Positions 1 to 7,348 of a stretch of 17,821 nucleotides of DNA are shown piece after piece. The notes below the pieces were generated by a model. That model made no database searches, had not been told where the DNA came from, and saw only the letters and a list, made by a program, of their open reading frames with translations. The stretch spans positions 1 through 17,821 of the forward strand of contig PIVQ01000076.1 of NCBI GenBank assembly GCA_003354055.1, given 5' to 3'. The first letter of the stretch is position 1; the number at the start of each line of letters is the position of its first letter. This stretch comes from Desulfobacteraceae bacterium (GTDB taxonomy: Bacteria > Desulfobacterota > Desulfobacteria > Desulfobacterales > Desulfobacteraceae). The position numbers were made by a program, and so were the translations under genes.

Positions 1-111
1 CATGACGCCCAGAATCACACCGGCAACGGAAAGAAAGGTTATTAAGGATATAAACCCCTCTTTCCGTTTTGCCTTCAGGTATTTTTTTGCTATGAAAAAT
101 TCAAGAGTCAT
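1..111 (-). CDS. lolC: Lipoprotein-releasing system permease, LolC/LolE family (N-terminal fragment, runs off the left edge)
   Basis: Only the first 37 codons are in the window, read leftward from an ATG at 111. The peptide opens with a short amphipathic start (MTLEFFIAKKYLKAKRK), then a conserved EGFISLIT stretch and the beginning of a hydrophobic segment (FLSVAGVILGV). This is the usual N-terminus of LolC/LolE inner-membrane permeases: a cytoplasmic lead with K/R-rich 'RYLxxKRKxGFIS' followed by TM1. The family extracts outer-membrane lipoproteins from the inner membrane with the ATPase LolD and hands them to LolA. The start lies 11 bases after the lysS stop, with no clear Shine-Dalgarno, so translation is probably coupled to lysS. 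lysS-lolC-lolD is a common order in Desulfobacterota (family knowledge). LolC and LolE cannot be told apart from this fragment. Confidence 0.8.
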   Translation of the reverse strand, partial: MTLEFFIAKKYLKAKRKEGFISLITFLSVAGVILGVM

Positions 112-122
112 CAGGCAGCAAC

Positions 123-1601
123 TTAGGCGTTCTGTTTCATGTGCGGAAAGAGAATGACCTCTCTAATGGACGGGGAATCCGTCAACAGCATTACCAGGCG
201 GTCAATACCAATTCCCTCCCCTGCTGTGGGCGGCATGCCGTACTCCAGGGTTTCCACATAGTCGGAATCCATGATATGGGCTTCATCATTTCCTTCATCC
301 CGCTGACGCACCTGCATGAGGAAACGATCCTTCTGGTCTTCGGGGTCATTGATTTCGGAAAACCCGTTGGCAATTTCCCTGCCGGCAATGAAGAGCTCAA
401 ACCGGTCAGTAAGTTCCGGATCGGAATCGCTCTTTCTGGAAAGGGGTGAGACTTCGACAGGATAGCCGGTAATAAATGTGGGCTGAATCAACTTGGGCTC
501 TACCAGCACATCGAATAGTTTTGTCAGTACTTTTCCATGCCGGTCTTTTTTTGTAATGTGGATGTTGTGCTTTTCCGCGTGGTCCAAAAGAGCCTGGGTA
601 TCACCAAGAATAGCAGGATCAAGCCCGCCGATTTGCGACAGGGATTGAATCATGGGAATTCTTTTCCAGCCTTGAGAAAAGTCAATGGTGACCCCTTGAT
701 ATTCAAGACTGGTATTACCGGTGACATTCTGAACTATGTGTTCAAACATGACTTCGGTCAGATCCATCAGATCATCATAAGTGGCATAGGCCTGGTAGAA
801 TTCAACCATTGTAAATTCTGGATTGTGACGGGTGGACACCCCTTCGTTCCGAAAGTTTCGGTTGATTTCAAATACTTTTTCAAAACCGCCAACCACCAGG
901 CGTTTTAGATATAGTTCAGGAGCAATGCGAAGAAAAAGTTCCATGTCCAGAGCATTGTGCCAGGTTTTAAAAGGGGTGGCTTCGGCACCACCGGGCAGCG
1001 GCTGCATCATAGGCGTTTCCACTTCCATGTATCCCTGGTCTTCAAAAAAGCGGCGCATGGCTGCTACGATAGCGCTTCTTTTAGTAAAGATATCCCTGGC
1101 CTTTTCATTCATGATCAGGTCAAGATATCTCTGTCTGTATCGTTTTTCAGGGTCTTTGATGCCATGAAATTTTTCAGGCAGGGGTCTGACTGCCTTGGAC
1201 AGAAGCCGGAACTCATTGGCCAGAACCGTCCATTCTCCGGTTCTTGTTTTGAACAGGGGGCCGGATACGCCGATAAAGTCGCCGATATCCAGCTTTTTAA
1301 ACAGGGCGTAGACGTCATCTCCCACCTTGTTCTTCTGGATGTAAACCTGCATTTGTTCGCCCCTGTCCTGAAAACGTACAAAGGAGGATTTTCCCATTTT
1401 ATTGATGGCCATCATACGGCCGGCCAGATAAAATTGTCTGCCCTCTTCCCCCAACGTGTCTTCTTCTTCAAGAATAATTGACTTTATTTCAGGAACTGTG
1501 CACGTGGGTTTAAAATTATTTGGATATAAGGGGGTTCCCCCTTGTTTTATCTCATTTATTTTTTCTTTGCGAACATTAAGCAGTTTGCTTGTTTTATCCA
1601 T
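123..1601 (-). CDS. lysS: Lysyl-tRNA synthetase, class II
   Basis: Attaches lysine to tRNA-Lys in the cytoplasm. The 492-residue length is normal for bacterial LysRS. An N-terminal OB-fold anticodon-binding domain spans about 57-135 (GRMMAINKMGKSSFVRFQD). The class II core follows: motif 1 around 180-200, motif 2 around 242-268 (FEINRNFRNEG, then RHNPEFTMVEFYQAY), and motif 3 near the C-terminus (GIGIDRLVMLLT). The GGAEATPF segment at 204-211 is typical of the lysine-binding region. The ATG at 1601 is preferred because the family N-terminus begins there; the ribosome site is weak (GAGAG about 9 bases upstream). Immediately upstream are tandem 16-bp repeats and a ten-codon mini-ORF whose stop overlaps this ATG. 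The downstream neighbour is a LolC/E gene. A 171-bp gap separates it from the upstream kinase gene, with two loose TTGACA boxes, so it may have its own promoter. Confidence 0.97.
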   Translation of the reverse strand: MDKTSKLLNVRKEKINEIKQGGTPLYPNNFKPTCTVPEIKSIILEEEDTLGEEGRQFYLAGRMMAINKMGKSSFVRFQDRGEQMQVYIQKNKVGDDVYALFKKLDIGDFIGVSGPLFKTRTGEWTVLANEFRLLSKAVRPLPEKFHGIKDPEKRYRQRYLDLIMNEKARDIFTKRSAIVAAMRRFFEDQGYMEVETPMMQPLPGGAEATPFKTWHNALDMELFLRIAPELYLKRLVVGGFEKVFEINRNFRNEGVSTRHNPEFTMVEFYQAYATYDDLMDLTEVMFEHIVQNVTGNTSLEYQGVTIDFSQGWKRIPMIQSLSQIGGLDPAILGDTQALLDHAEKHNIHITKKDRHGKVLTKLFDVLVEPKLIQPTFITGYPVEVSPLSRKSDSDPELTDRFELFIAGREIANGFSEINDPEDQKDRFLMQVRQRDEGNDEAHIMDSDYVETLEYGMPPTAGEGIGIDRLVMLLTDSPSIREVILFPHMKQNA

Positions 1602-1637
1602 CAGTTTTTACTCTCATCAATTTTTACGTTCATCAAT
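1592..1637 (-). repeat. Tandem 16-bp repeats forming the lysS leader, with an overlapping ten-codon mini-ORF
   Basis: On the plus strand, 1606-1621 (TTTTACTCTCATCAAT) and 1622-1637 (TTTTACGTTCATCAAT) are adjacent copies differing at two positions. A degenerate third copy, TTTTATCCATCAG (1592-1604), covers the lysS start codon itself. In mRNA sense each copy carries an ATG after TTG or CTG. The first ATG opens MNVKIDESKN (1633 to 1601). Its TGA shares its A with the lysS ATG, a TGATG junction. No Shine-Dalgarno precedes the mini-ORF, so its translation is uncertain. The repeat itself is directly visible. Confidence 0.6.
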
Positions 1638-1772
1638 TATTTCAACAGATTAAATCAGTTTGGCTGTGTCTTGATTGTCAATTGTTCATCAATTTAAATA
1701 ATTCAATTTCAGCATCCTCAAGAACAAACGGACACCAAAACACAATAAACTATCCTTTTTTACCTGAAATTG

Positions 1773-3113
1773 TCAAGATTTTGTTCCCGTATCTTTTGCA
1801 GAACCGGTCTTGGAATCTGCATTTTTAAAGATGAGGGTGAACAGGGTCCCGCTGTCTGGAATGGATTCAAAATCTATCATACCTTCGTAGGTATCAATGA
1901 TTCTGTGAATGATAGAAAGCCCAAGGCCGGTTCCGTCCGCCTTGGTCGTAAAGAAGGGATCAAAGATATGGGAGGCTTGTTTCCGGGTGATACCGCTTCC
2001 CGTATCCCGGATGGTGAGATATATTCTTTTGTTTCTCGGGGCATCTAATGTGATAATAATTTTTCCGGAACCTTCAATTGATTCTGCGGCATTTTTAACA
2101 AGATTCCATAGAATTTGCTGAAGATGGACAGGGTCGATAATCACGGCCAGGTTTTTTTCCAGCCTCGTGATCAGTTTAATCCTGGATTTCCAGTCCGGTG
2201 TGTTTAAGAACAGGGCAACTACATCCTCTATAGCCCGAGCCATGTTTACCTTTACGGCATTTGTTTTTCTTGGTTTGGAAATGAGACGAATATCATTAAC
2301 GATCTGTTTGAGGCGGTCTGTTTCCCTTAAAATAATCCGCATCAGCCTTGCCTTATCCGTTCCGGACTCAGTCTCATCTTTGAGCAATTGGATAGAGCCG
2401 GATAAAGAGGCCAATGGATTTTTGATTTCATGGGCGATGCCGGAGATCATTTCATCCACAGTCGACATTTTTTCAACACGCTTAAGATGTTCCTGGGTTA
2501 TTTTAAGTTCCTGCCTGGCAGCCTTGAGCTGGAAAGATAATATACCGCTCAGGGCTGCAACGGCAAAACAGGCGGCTATTGTAATCACAATCCTGTATAT
2601 GATCTGAGCCTCATCCACGCTGGCAGACAAGGGCGGTCCCTCAGTAAACGGGGAAATTATTTTAAAATACTCAAGTTCGATAAGCAGACCGTATTGGAGA
2701 CTGGATAAGGTGGCGATGACAAAGCTTCCCCTCTGGAGAAGCAGCATTGAGGTATAAATGATCACCACCAGATAAAGAAAGGTGAAAATGCTTTGAAATC
2801 CGCCAGTGACAAAAACAATAACCGTCACAAGGACTGTATCGGCAAGGGTCTGGAAATAGGACAGGACGACCAGGTATTTTCTTTGATTAAGCCAGAAAAT
2901 ATAGAAAATCGACATACCAAGAACCACGGCAGCCATTTTGTAAAGTGATAAAAAGGGCTGGCTCAAGGTGGACCCTGTTTCGTTATTTGAAAAAAACAGG
3001 GTCGAGAAAATCAATACAATGGCAAAGACAGCCCTGGCCAGGATAATCCACTTGATTTGTCCGAAAAGATCATTATCCCTTGGTAGGGACTGTGTTGGTG
3101 ATTGCCTATCCAA
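1773..3113 (-). CDS. Membrane sensor histidine kinase, PilS-like
   Basis: An inner-membrane histidine kinase of about 446 residues. Six hydrophobic segments occupy roughly 21-194. A short coiled linker leads into a HisKA domain with the phosphoacceptor H228 (GIAHEIKNPLASL). The HATPase domain has an N box (NLVKNAAES, N341), a G1 box (DTGSG, D370), an F box (DPFFTT) and a G2 box (GTGLGLSI), so it should be catalytically competent. There is no receiver domain. The six-TM plus HisKA plan and its place directly after pilC suggest a PilS-type sensor of type IV pilus expression (inference). The frame stays open up to an ATG at 3173, but that overlaps pilC by 68 bp and adds a non-hydrophobic, Cys-rich tail. 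The TTG at 3113 overlaps pilC by 8 bp, consistent with translational coupling, and is preferred. No response regulator gene follows; the next gene is lysS. Confidence 0.88.
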   Translation of the reverse strand: MDRQSPTQSLPRDNDLFGQIKWIILARAVFAIVLIFSTLFFSNNETGSTLSQPFLSLYKMAAVVLGMSIFYIFWLNQRKYLVVLSYFQTLADTVLVTVIVFVTGGFQSIFTFLYLVVIIYTSMLLLQRGSFVIATLSSLQYGLLIELEYFKIISPFTEGPPLSASVDEAQIIYRIVITIAACFAVAALSGILSFQLKAARQELKITQEHLKRVEKMSTVDEMISGIAHEIKNPLASLSGSIQLLKDETESGTDKARLMRIILRETDRLKQIVNDIRLISKPRKTNAVKVNMARAIEDVVALFLNTPDWKSRIKLITRLEKNLAVIIDPVHLQQILWNLVKNAAESIEGSGKIIITLDAPRNKRIYLTIRDTGSGITRKQASHIFDPFFTTKADGTGLGLSIIHRIIDTYEGMIDFESIPDSGTLFTLIFKNADSKTGSAKDTGTKS

Positions 3114-4317
3114 CAGCAGCTGCCATGGAAAAAATCGGCAGATACATGGCAATGACCAGCCCGCCGACAACAACCCCTAAAAAGACAAGCATAAAAGGTT
3201 CAATCATGTCTGTAAGATTACTTACAGCCTGATCCACTTCATCATCGTAAAAATCTGCAATTTTTTCCATCATTGTATCCAGGGCACCTGTGGATTCACC
3301 CACGGCAATCATGGAGCAGACCATGGATGGAAAAACCCCGCTTTCAAGAAGAGGATCCGCTATGGAACGTCCCTCTGCGATACCTATCTTTACATCATTT
3401 ATGGCAAATTCAACGATTTTATTTCCCGAGGTTTTTCCTACAATATCGAGCACTTCCAGTATGGATACCCCGCTGGACATCATTGTTGATGTGGTTCTGG
3501 TGAATTTGGCAACAGCCACTTTCCGGATGAGTAATCCGACCACGGGCAATCTCAGGAAAAGATCGTCCATGAAGATCCGTCCCTTTTTGGTTTTATAGGT
3601 TCGCCTGAGAAGAAAGAGGGTGCCGAAAATACCGCCTATTATATAATGAATGTTGTTGACAACAAAGTCGCTCATGGCCACCACCACCTGGGTCATGGCC
3701 GGTAGTGAAGATCCCATGCTGGAAAACATTTCTTCGAAAACCGGGATAACAAATATCATGATAATACCGACCACAAGGACAGCCACAATCATGGTAATTG
3801 CCGGATAGGTCATGGCGCCTTTGATCTGTTTTTTCAGTTTTGCCATTTTCTCCATATAGGCAGATAAACGCTGGAGAATGACATCCAGTATACCTCCGGC
3901 CTCTCCGGCAGCGATCATATTGACAAATAACTCGTTAAATACTTTGGGGTATCGTTTCAGGGCATCGGCAAAGGTTTCACCGGACTCCACGGCCTCTTTT
4001 ATTTTTTTCAGAATTTTTTTAAATGTGGGGTTTTCCTGCTGGGACTGCAAGATGTCAATGCATTGGAGCAGGGGGAGGCCCGCATCGATCATGGTTGAAA
4101 ACTGTCTTGAAAAAATGATTACATCAGTGTCGGTTACCTTAGGCTGAAGAAATTCAATGTTCTCAAAAAGGTCTTTCGGCTTTTTTTTGACGCTGGTTGG
4201 AGTGATTTTACGGCGTTCGAGGCTCAACCGGACCTGATCCGGGGATTCTGCCTCCATTTCTCCTTTAATCTTACGTCCCCTTGGATTTTTTCCCTTCCAC
4301 AAATAAATGAAAGCCAT
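3106..4317 (-). CDS. pilC: Type IV pilus assembly inner-membrane platform protein PilC (GspF family)
   Basis: Polytopic inner-membrane platform that couples the PilB/PilT ATPases to pilus extension and retraction. The 403-residue length is typical of PilC. A cytoplasmic N-terminal region (1-65) is followed by two GspF/T2SSF repeats at about 67-190 and 270-392. Each has the family's AGE-like signature (AAGEAGG 136-142; AVGESTG 338-344). TM helices lie near 172-195, 222-238 and 374-397. The N-terminal 'FIYLWKGKNPRGRKIKGE' resembles PilC (F-x-W-x-G-x-x-x-x-G) more than GspF. Start ATG 4317 has AAAGGA 6-10 bases upstream. A good promoter lies at 4391-4420, so this gene heads its own transcript. 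pilB and pilT are not adjacent on the upstream side, where a divergent gene lies. A kinase overlaps the 3' end. Confidence 0.95.
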   Translation of the reverse strand: MAFIYLWKGKNPRGRKIKGEMEAESPDQVRLSLERRKITPTSVKKKPKDLFENIEFLQPKVTDTDVIIFSRQFSTMIDAGLPLLQCIDILQSQQENPTFKKILKKIKEAVESGETFADALKRYPKVFNELFVNMIAAGEAGGILDVILQRLSAYMEKMAKLKKQIKGAMTYPAITMIVAVLVVGIIMIFVIPVFEEMFSSMGSSLPAMTQVVVAMSDFVVNNIHYIIGGIFGTLFLLRRTYKTKKGRIFMDDLFLRLPVVGLLIRKVAVAKFTRTTSTMMSSGVSILEVLDIVGKTSGNKIVEFAINDVKIGIAEGRSIADPLLESGVFPSMVCSMIAVGESTGALDTMMEKIADFYDDEVDQAVSNLTDMIEPFMLVFLGVVVGGLVIAMYLPIFSMAAAVG

Positions 4318-4390
4318 GATCTATCCTTTATTGGTTTAGGTTGTTCTTTCCAGGAAAAAATTCAAATGAATATTTTCCGAACATTTTATT

Positions 4391-4420
4391 ATTTTAGATT
4401 CATTTAGTCTAAAGCGTCAA
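4391..4420 (-). promoter_or_regulatory. Predicted sigma70-type promoter of pilC with an inverted repeat in the spacer
   Basis: Reading leftward, the -35 is TTGACG (4420-4415), the spacer is 18 bp and the -10 is TAAAAT (4396-4391), each 5/6 to consensus. The 5' UTR would be about 65 bases. Inside the promoter, TTTAGA (4393-4398) and TCTAAA (4408-4413) form an inverted repeat with a 9-bp centre, overlapping the -10 and spacer. That placement suits a repressor or activator half-site pair, but it is also short and AT-rich. Confidence 0.5.
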
Positions 4421-4497
4421 ATGAAGTATTGCAAAAACAATTCCAGTATATCAGAATAATTTTTAACTGCCCATAAAGGATCTTCGTTACGGGATAA

Positions 4498-4526
4498 TTG
4501 TAAATTCAGAACAGATATACTATAAA
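4498..4526 (+). promoter_or_regulatory. Predicted sigma70-type promoter of the DHH-CBS-nucleotidyltransferase gene
   Basis: TTGTAA (4498-4503), a 17-bp spacer and TATAAA (4521-4526) give a short leader of about 27 bases to the TTG start. A Shine-Dalgarno AGGAG lies at 4549-4553. It is divergent from the pilC promoter about 80 bp away. Confidence 0.5.
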
Positions 4527-4560
4527 AAATTAAAATCACCTTTTCAACAGGAGTTAATTG

Positions 4561-7236
4561 TTGACCCGAAAAAACAGATCTATCAAGGCAAAAACTATTA
4601 TTACCAGTCATATGAATGCGGATTTCGATGCCATCGGGGCCATGTTGGCTGCTCAAAAGCTGTATCCTGACGCGGTAATTATCTTTCCCGGCTCTCAGGA
4701 AAAAAGTCTCAGAGACTTTTTTATCAACTCCATGAGCTATCTGTTCAACATGGCTGATCCGTCCAGAATCGACTATTCTGAGACGACCCGTCTGGTTATC
4801 GTGGATACCCGTCAGAGAAACAGACTGATCGGGGTGGCAGATCTTTTGGATAAACCGGATCTGACCATAGACATTTTTGACCACCATCCGCCGATGCCCG
4901 GTGAAATCAGGGGGACCCATGATGTGTCAAAACCTTATGGAGCCACCACAACGATTTTGTCGGAAATTCTTCGTGAAAAAAAAATCGGGTTGACCGGTGA
5001 AGAGGCCACTGTCATGGCTCTGGGTATTTATGAAGATACGGGCAACTTTACCTATACCTCTACCACTCCGGCAGATTTTATCCAGGCGGGATATCTTCTT
5101 TCCTGCGGGGCAAGTCTGAATACCATTTCAAATCTTGTGGTCAGGGAAATGAAAACCGAGCAGGTTACCTGGCTTAACGAGCTTATCAATGAGATGGCCT
5201 CCCATAGGATCAACGGTATACAGGTCCATTTGTCCACCATCTCCTCTCCGTCTTATATAACCGACCTTGCATCCATTGTTCAGAAAATTGTACGAATGGA
5301 AAATCTGGATGTGTTTTTTGCCCTTGTCCTCATGGGAACAAAGGTTAATATTATTGCCAGAAATAGGATTCCTGAAGTGGATGTGGGCAAACTGCTGGCC
5401 GAGTTCGGCGGCGGAGGTCACAGTTATGCGGCATCTGCCAAAGTTGAAAGCCAGACCCTTCCCCAGGTGGAGATGCGGTTGCTCGAGATGCTTAAACGAC
5501 AGTTAAAGAGTGTTCTTGTGACCAAAAAACTAATGTCGTCACCTGCCATTACCATTGACTCAAAGCTTTCCTGTGAGAAGGCCGGCAGTCTTATGACCCG
5601 GTATAATATCAATACTCTTCTGGCTGTAGACAGGGAAACGCTGATCTATGAAGGATACATCACCCGCCAGGTGGTGGAAAAACTGTTTTTCCATAAGCTG
5701 GGCTGCCAACCTGTATTTGACTATATGAACTCTGAGACCCAGTCTGTCACTATTGACTCAGACCTTTCTGAGATTGAAGAAAAAATTATCGAGGCCAAAC
5801 AACGGATTATTCCGGTAATGGAGGATGATCGTATTATAGGCGTGATTACCCGGACTGATCTGCTGGATTATCTGGTCGAGCACAACAGAGAAATTTCCAG
5901 AACGGAAAAACAGATAATTGACCGGCCCAACGCCAAAAAGAAATATGTTCGCCATCTTCTTGATCAGCGTCTGGATGACAATATCAAAACCCTCCTCCGG
6001 GATATTGGAGGGACTGCCCAAGACCTTGGTCTTGACATTTATGTGGTGGGGGGCTTTGTCCGGGATCTCATGCTGGACAGACCCATTGAAGATGTGGATG
6101 TTGTGGTGGAGGGAGACGGAATTGCATTTGCAAAATACTATGCGAAAAAGCACGGTTGCAGGGTAAACACCCATCATAAATTCAACACAGCCGTGATTAT
6201 TTTTCCTGATAATTTTAAAGTGGATGTAGCCTCTGCCAGGCTGGAATATTACACCATGCCGGCAGCGCTGCCCATTGTGGAAAACTCTTCTATAAAATTG
6301 GATCTGGCCAGACGCGATTTTACCATCAATACTCTAGCGGTTGCATTGAATCCGGATACGTACGGCACTCTTATCGATTATTTCGGTGCCGGCCGGGATC
6401 TAAAGGATAAAACCATCCGCATTATCCATAACCTCAGCTTTATTGAAGATCCCACCCGGGTTTTTCGGGCCATCAAATTTTCAAACCGGTTTGGGTTCAA
6501 TATCGGTAAGGTCACCTCAAATCTGATTAAAAATGCCCTGAAAATAGATACCTTTAAGCACCTCAGCGGTCTTCGGGTTCTGTCCGAACTCAAGCAGATT
6601 TTCAGTGAAGAAAACCCCATTCCGGCGATGGAGACCATTGCCGACTACGGGATTGAAAAAATTATTCATAAGGAATTGTCCATTACCCCGAATACATACG
6701 ATCTGTTTGAATCGGTGAACAAGGCATTGACCTGGCATGATCTTCTCTATGTGGATGAAGAGTATCCCAGGTGGGCTGTGTATTTCATGGCCTTGCTCTA
6801 TCGCCGGCCCTACCGGGTTTGTGATGAGATCCTGACCCGGCTGATGGTTCCTGTTAAAGAAAGGCATCTGTTGCTTGAGCTGCGCTATAAAGCTGAAAAT
6901 CGCCTCAGCCTTATTGAGAGTAAATTCCCCGTATCCCGTCAGGAAATGTACTGGGGATTGATCAACTTTAAAACCGAATGCATCCTGTATATGATGGCCC
7001 TGACAAAAAATGAAGAGATTCAAAAAGCAATCTCCAACTTTTATACACGCCACCGCTATATTAAGCCTGCGATCAGGGGGAAGGATCTGCTGGCCATAGG
7101 GATTCAACCCGGCCCGATTTTTACTTTTATCCTCAAGTTGATTATAAATGAGAAACTGGACAATAAGCTAACCTCAAGAAAAGAAGAAATTGCATTTGCT
7201 ACCCGGTATGCCATAGAAAACGATTTGATCAAATAA
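4561..7236 (+). CDS. DHH/DHHA1 - CBS pair - tRNA nucleotidyltransferase/poly(A) polymerase fusion protein
   Basis: Fusion of about 891 residues in three parts (numbering may shift by one). (1) DHH phosphoesterase at about 13-310: motif I SHMNADFDAIG, VDTRQ near 83, the DHH triad in FDHHPP near 107-112, YEDTGNFTY near 158-166, and the DHHA1 signature GGGGHSYAAS near 284-293. (2) Two CBS domains at about 318-440. (3) Class II nucleotidyltransferase head and neck from about 490: VVGGFVRDLML, the metal-binding pair in EDVDVVVEG (511-519), RRDFTINTLA (585-594) and EDPTRVFRAIKFSNRFGF. The last part adds CCA or A to tRNA 3' ends or polyadenylates RNA; the first is NrnA-like. In Geobacter and Aquifex this architecture belongs to A-adding or poly(A) enzymes (family knowledge); which activity applies here cannot be read from sequence. 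The TTG at 4561 sits 7 bases after AGGAG; the TTG at 4558 sits only 4 bases after it. All catalytic motifs look intact. Confidence 0.93.
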   Translation: MTRKNRSIKAKTIITSHMNADFDAIGAMLAAQKLYPDAVIIFPGSQEKSLRDFFINSMSYLFNMADPSRIDYSETTRLVIVDTRQRNRLIGVADLLDKPDLTIDIFDHHPPMPGEIRGTHDVSKPYGATTTILSEILREKKIGLTGEEATVMALGIYEDTGNFTYTSTTPADFIQAGYLLSCGASLNTISNLVVREMKTEQVTWLNELINEMASHRINGIQVHLSTISSPSYITDLASIVQKIVRMENLDVFFALVLMGTKVNIIARNRIPEVDVGKLLAEFGGGGHSYAASAKVESQTLPQVEMRLLEMLKRQLKSVLVTKKLMSSPAITIDSKLSCEKAGSLMTRYNINTLLAVDRETLIYEGYITRQVVEKLFFHKLGCQPVFDYMNSETQSVTIDSDLSEIEEKIIEAKQRIIPVMEDDRIIGVITRTDLLDYLVEHNREISRTEKQIIDRPNAKKKYVRHLLDQRLDDNIKTLLRDIGGTAQDLGLDIYVVGGFVRDLMLDRPIEDVDVVVEGDGIAFAKYYAKKHGCRVNTHHKFNTAVIIFPDNFKVDVASARLEYYTMPAALPIVENSSIKLDLARRDFTINTLAVALNPDTYGTLIDYFGAGRDLKDKTIRIIHNLSFIEDPTRVFRAIKFSNRFGFNIGKVTSNLIKNALKIDTFKHLSGLRVLSELKQIFSEENPIPAMETIADYGIEKIIHKELSITPNTYDLFESVNKALTWHDLLYVDEEYPRWAVYFMALLYRRPYRVCDEILTRLMVPVKERHLLLELRYKAENRLSLIESKFPVSRQEMYWGLINFKTECILYMMALTKNEEIQKAISNFYTRHRYIKPAIRGKDLLAIGIQPGPIFTFILKLIINEKLDNKLTSRKEEIAFATRYAIENDLIK

Positions 7237-7255
7237 GCCTCTTTTGTTGGGAACA

Positions 7256-7320
7256 CTGACAGGTAAACTGATAGGTAAACTTGAAAAATAGGTTCGTTTC
7301 TGATAGGTCCCCTGTGTCAG
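7256..7320 (+). repeat. Triple 12-bp direct repeat and inverted repeat in the trpS leader
   Basis: Three related 12-mers precede trpS: CTGACAGGTAAA (7256-7267), CTGATAGGTAAA (7268-7279) and CTGATAGGTCCC (7300-7311). The first two are in exact tandem. CTGACA at the start (7256-7261) is also the reverse complement of TGTCAG at 7315-7320, so the block could close into a long-range hairpin ending about 20 bases before the ribosome site. No T-box signature or tryptophan leader peptide is visible. Confidence 0.45.
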
Positions 7321-7348
7321 CAACCCTGTAATTAATTTAGGAAGAAAA

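Noticed and set aside
3111..3173. Longer N-terminus of the histidine kinase from the ATG at 3173
   Set aside because: It would overlap pilC by 68 bp, and the added residues look like a frame-shifted reading of the conserved pilC C-terminus.
4417..4920. 167-codon minus-strand frame overlapping the pilC promoter and the start of the DHH gene
   Set aside because: It is antisense to strongly conserved DHH motifs and overlaps both predicted promoters, with no ribosome site.
6517..7107. 196-codon minus-strand frame inside the nucleotidyltransferase gene
   Set aside because: It is fully antisense to the conserved coding sequence and has no recognisable product.
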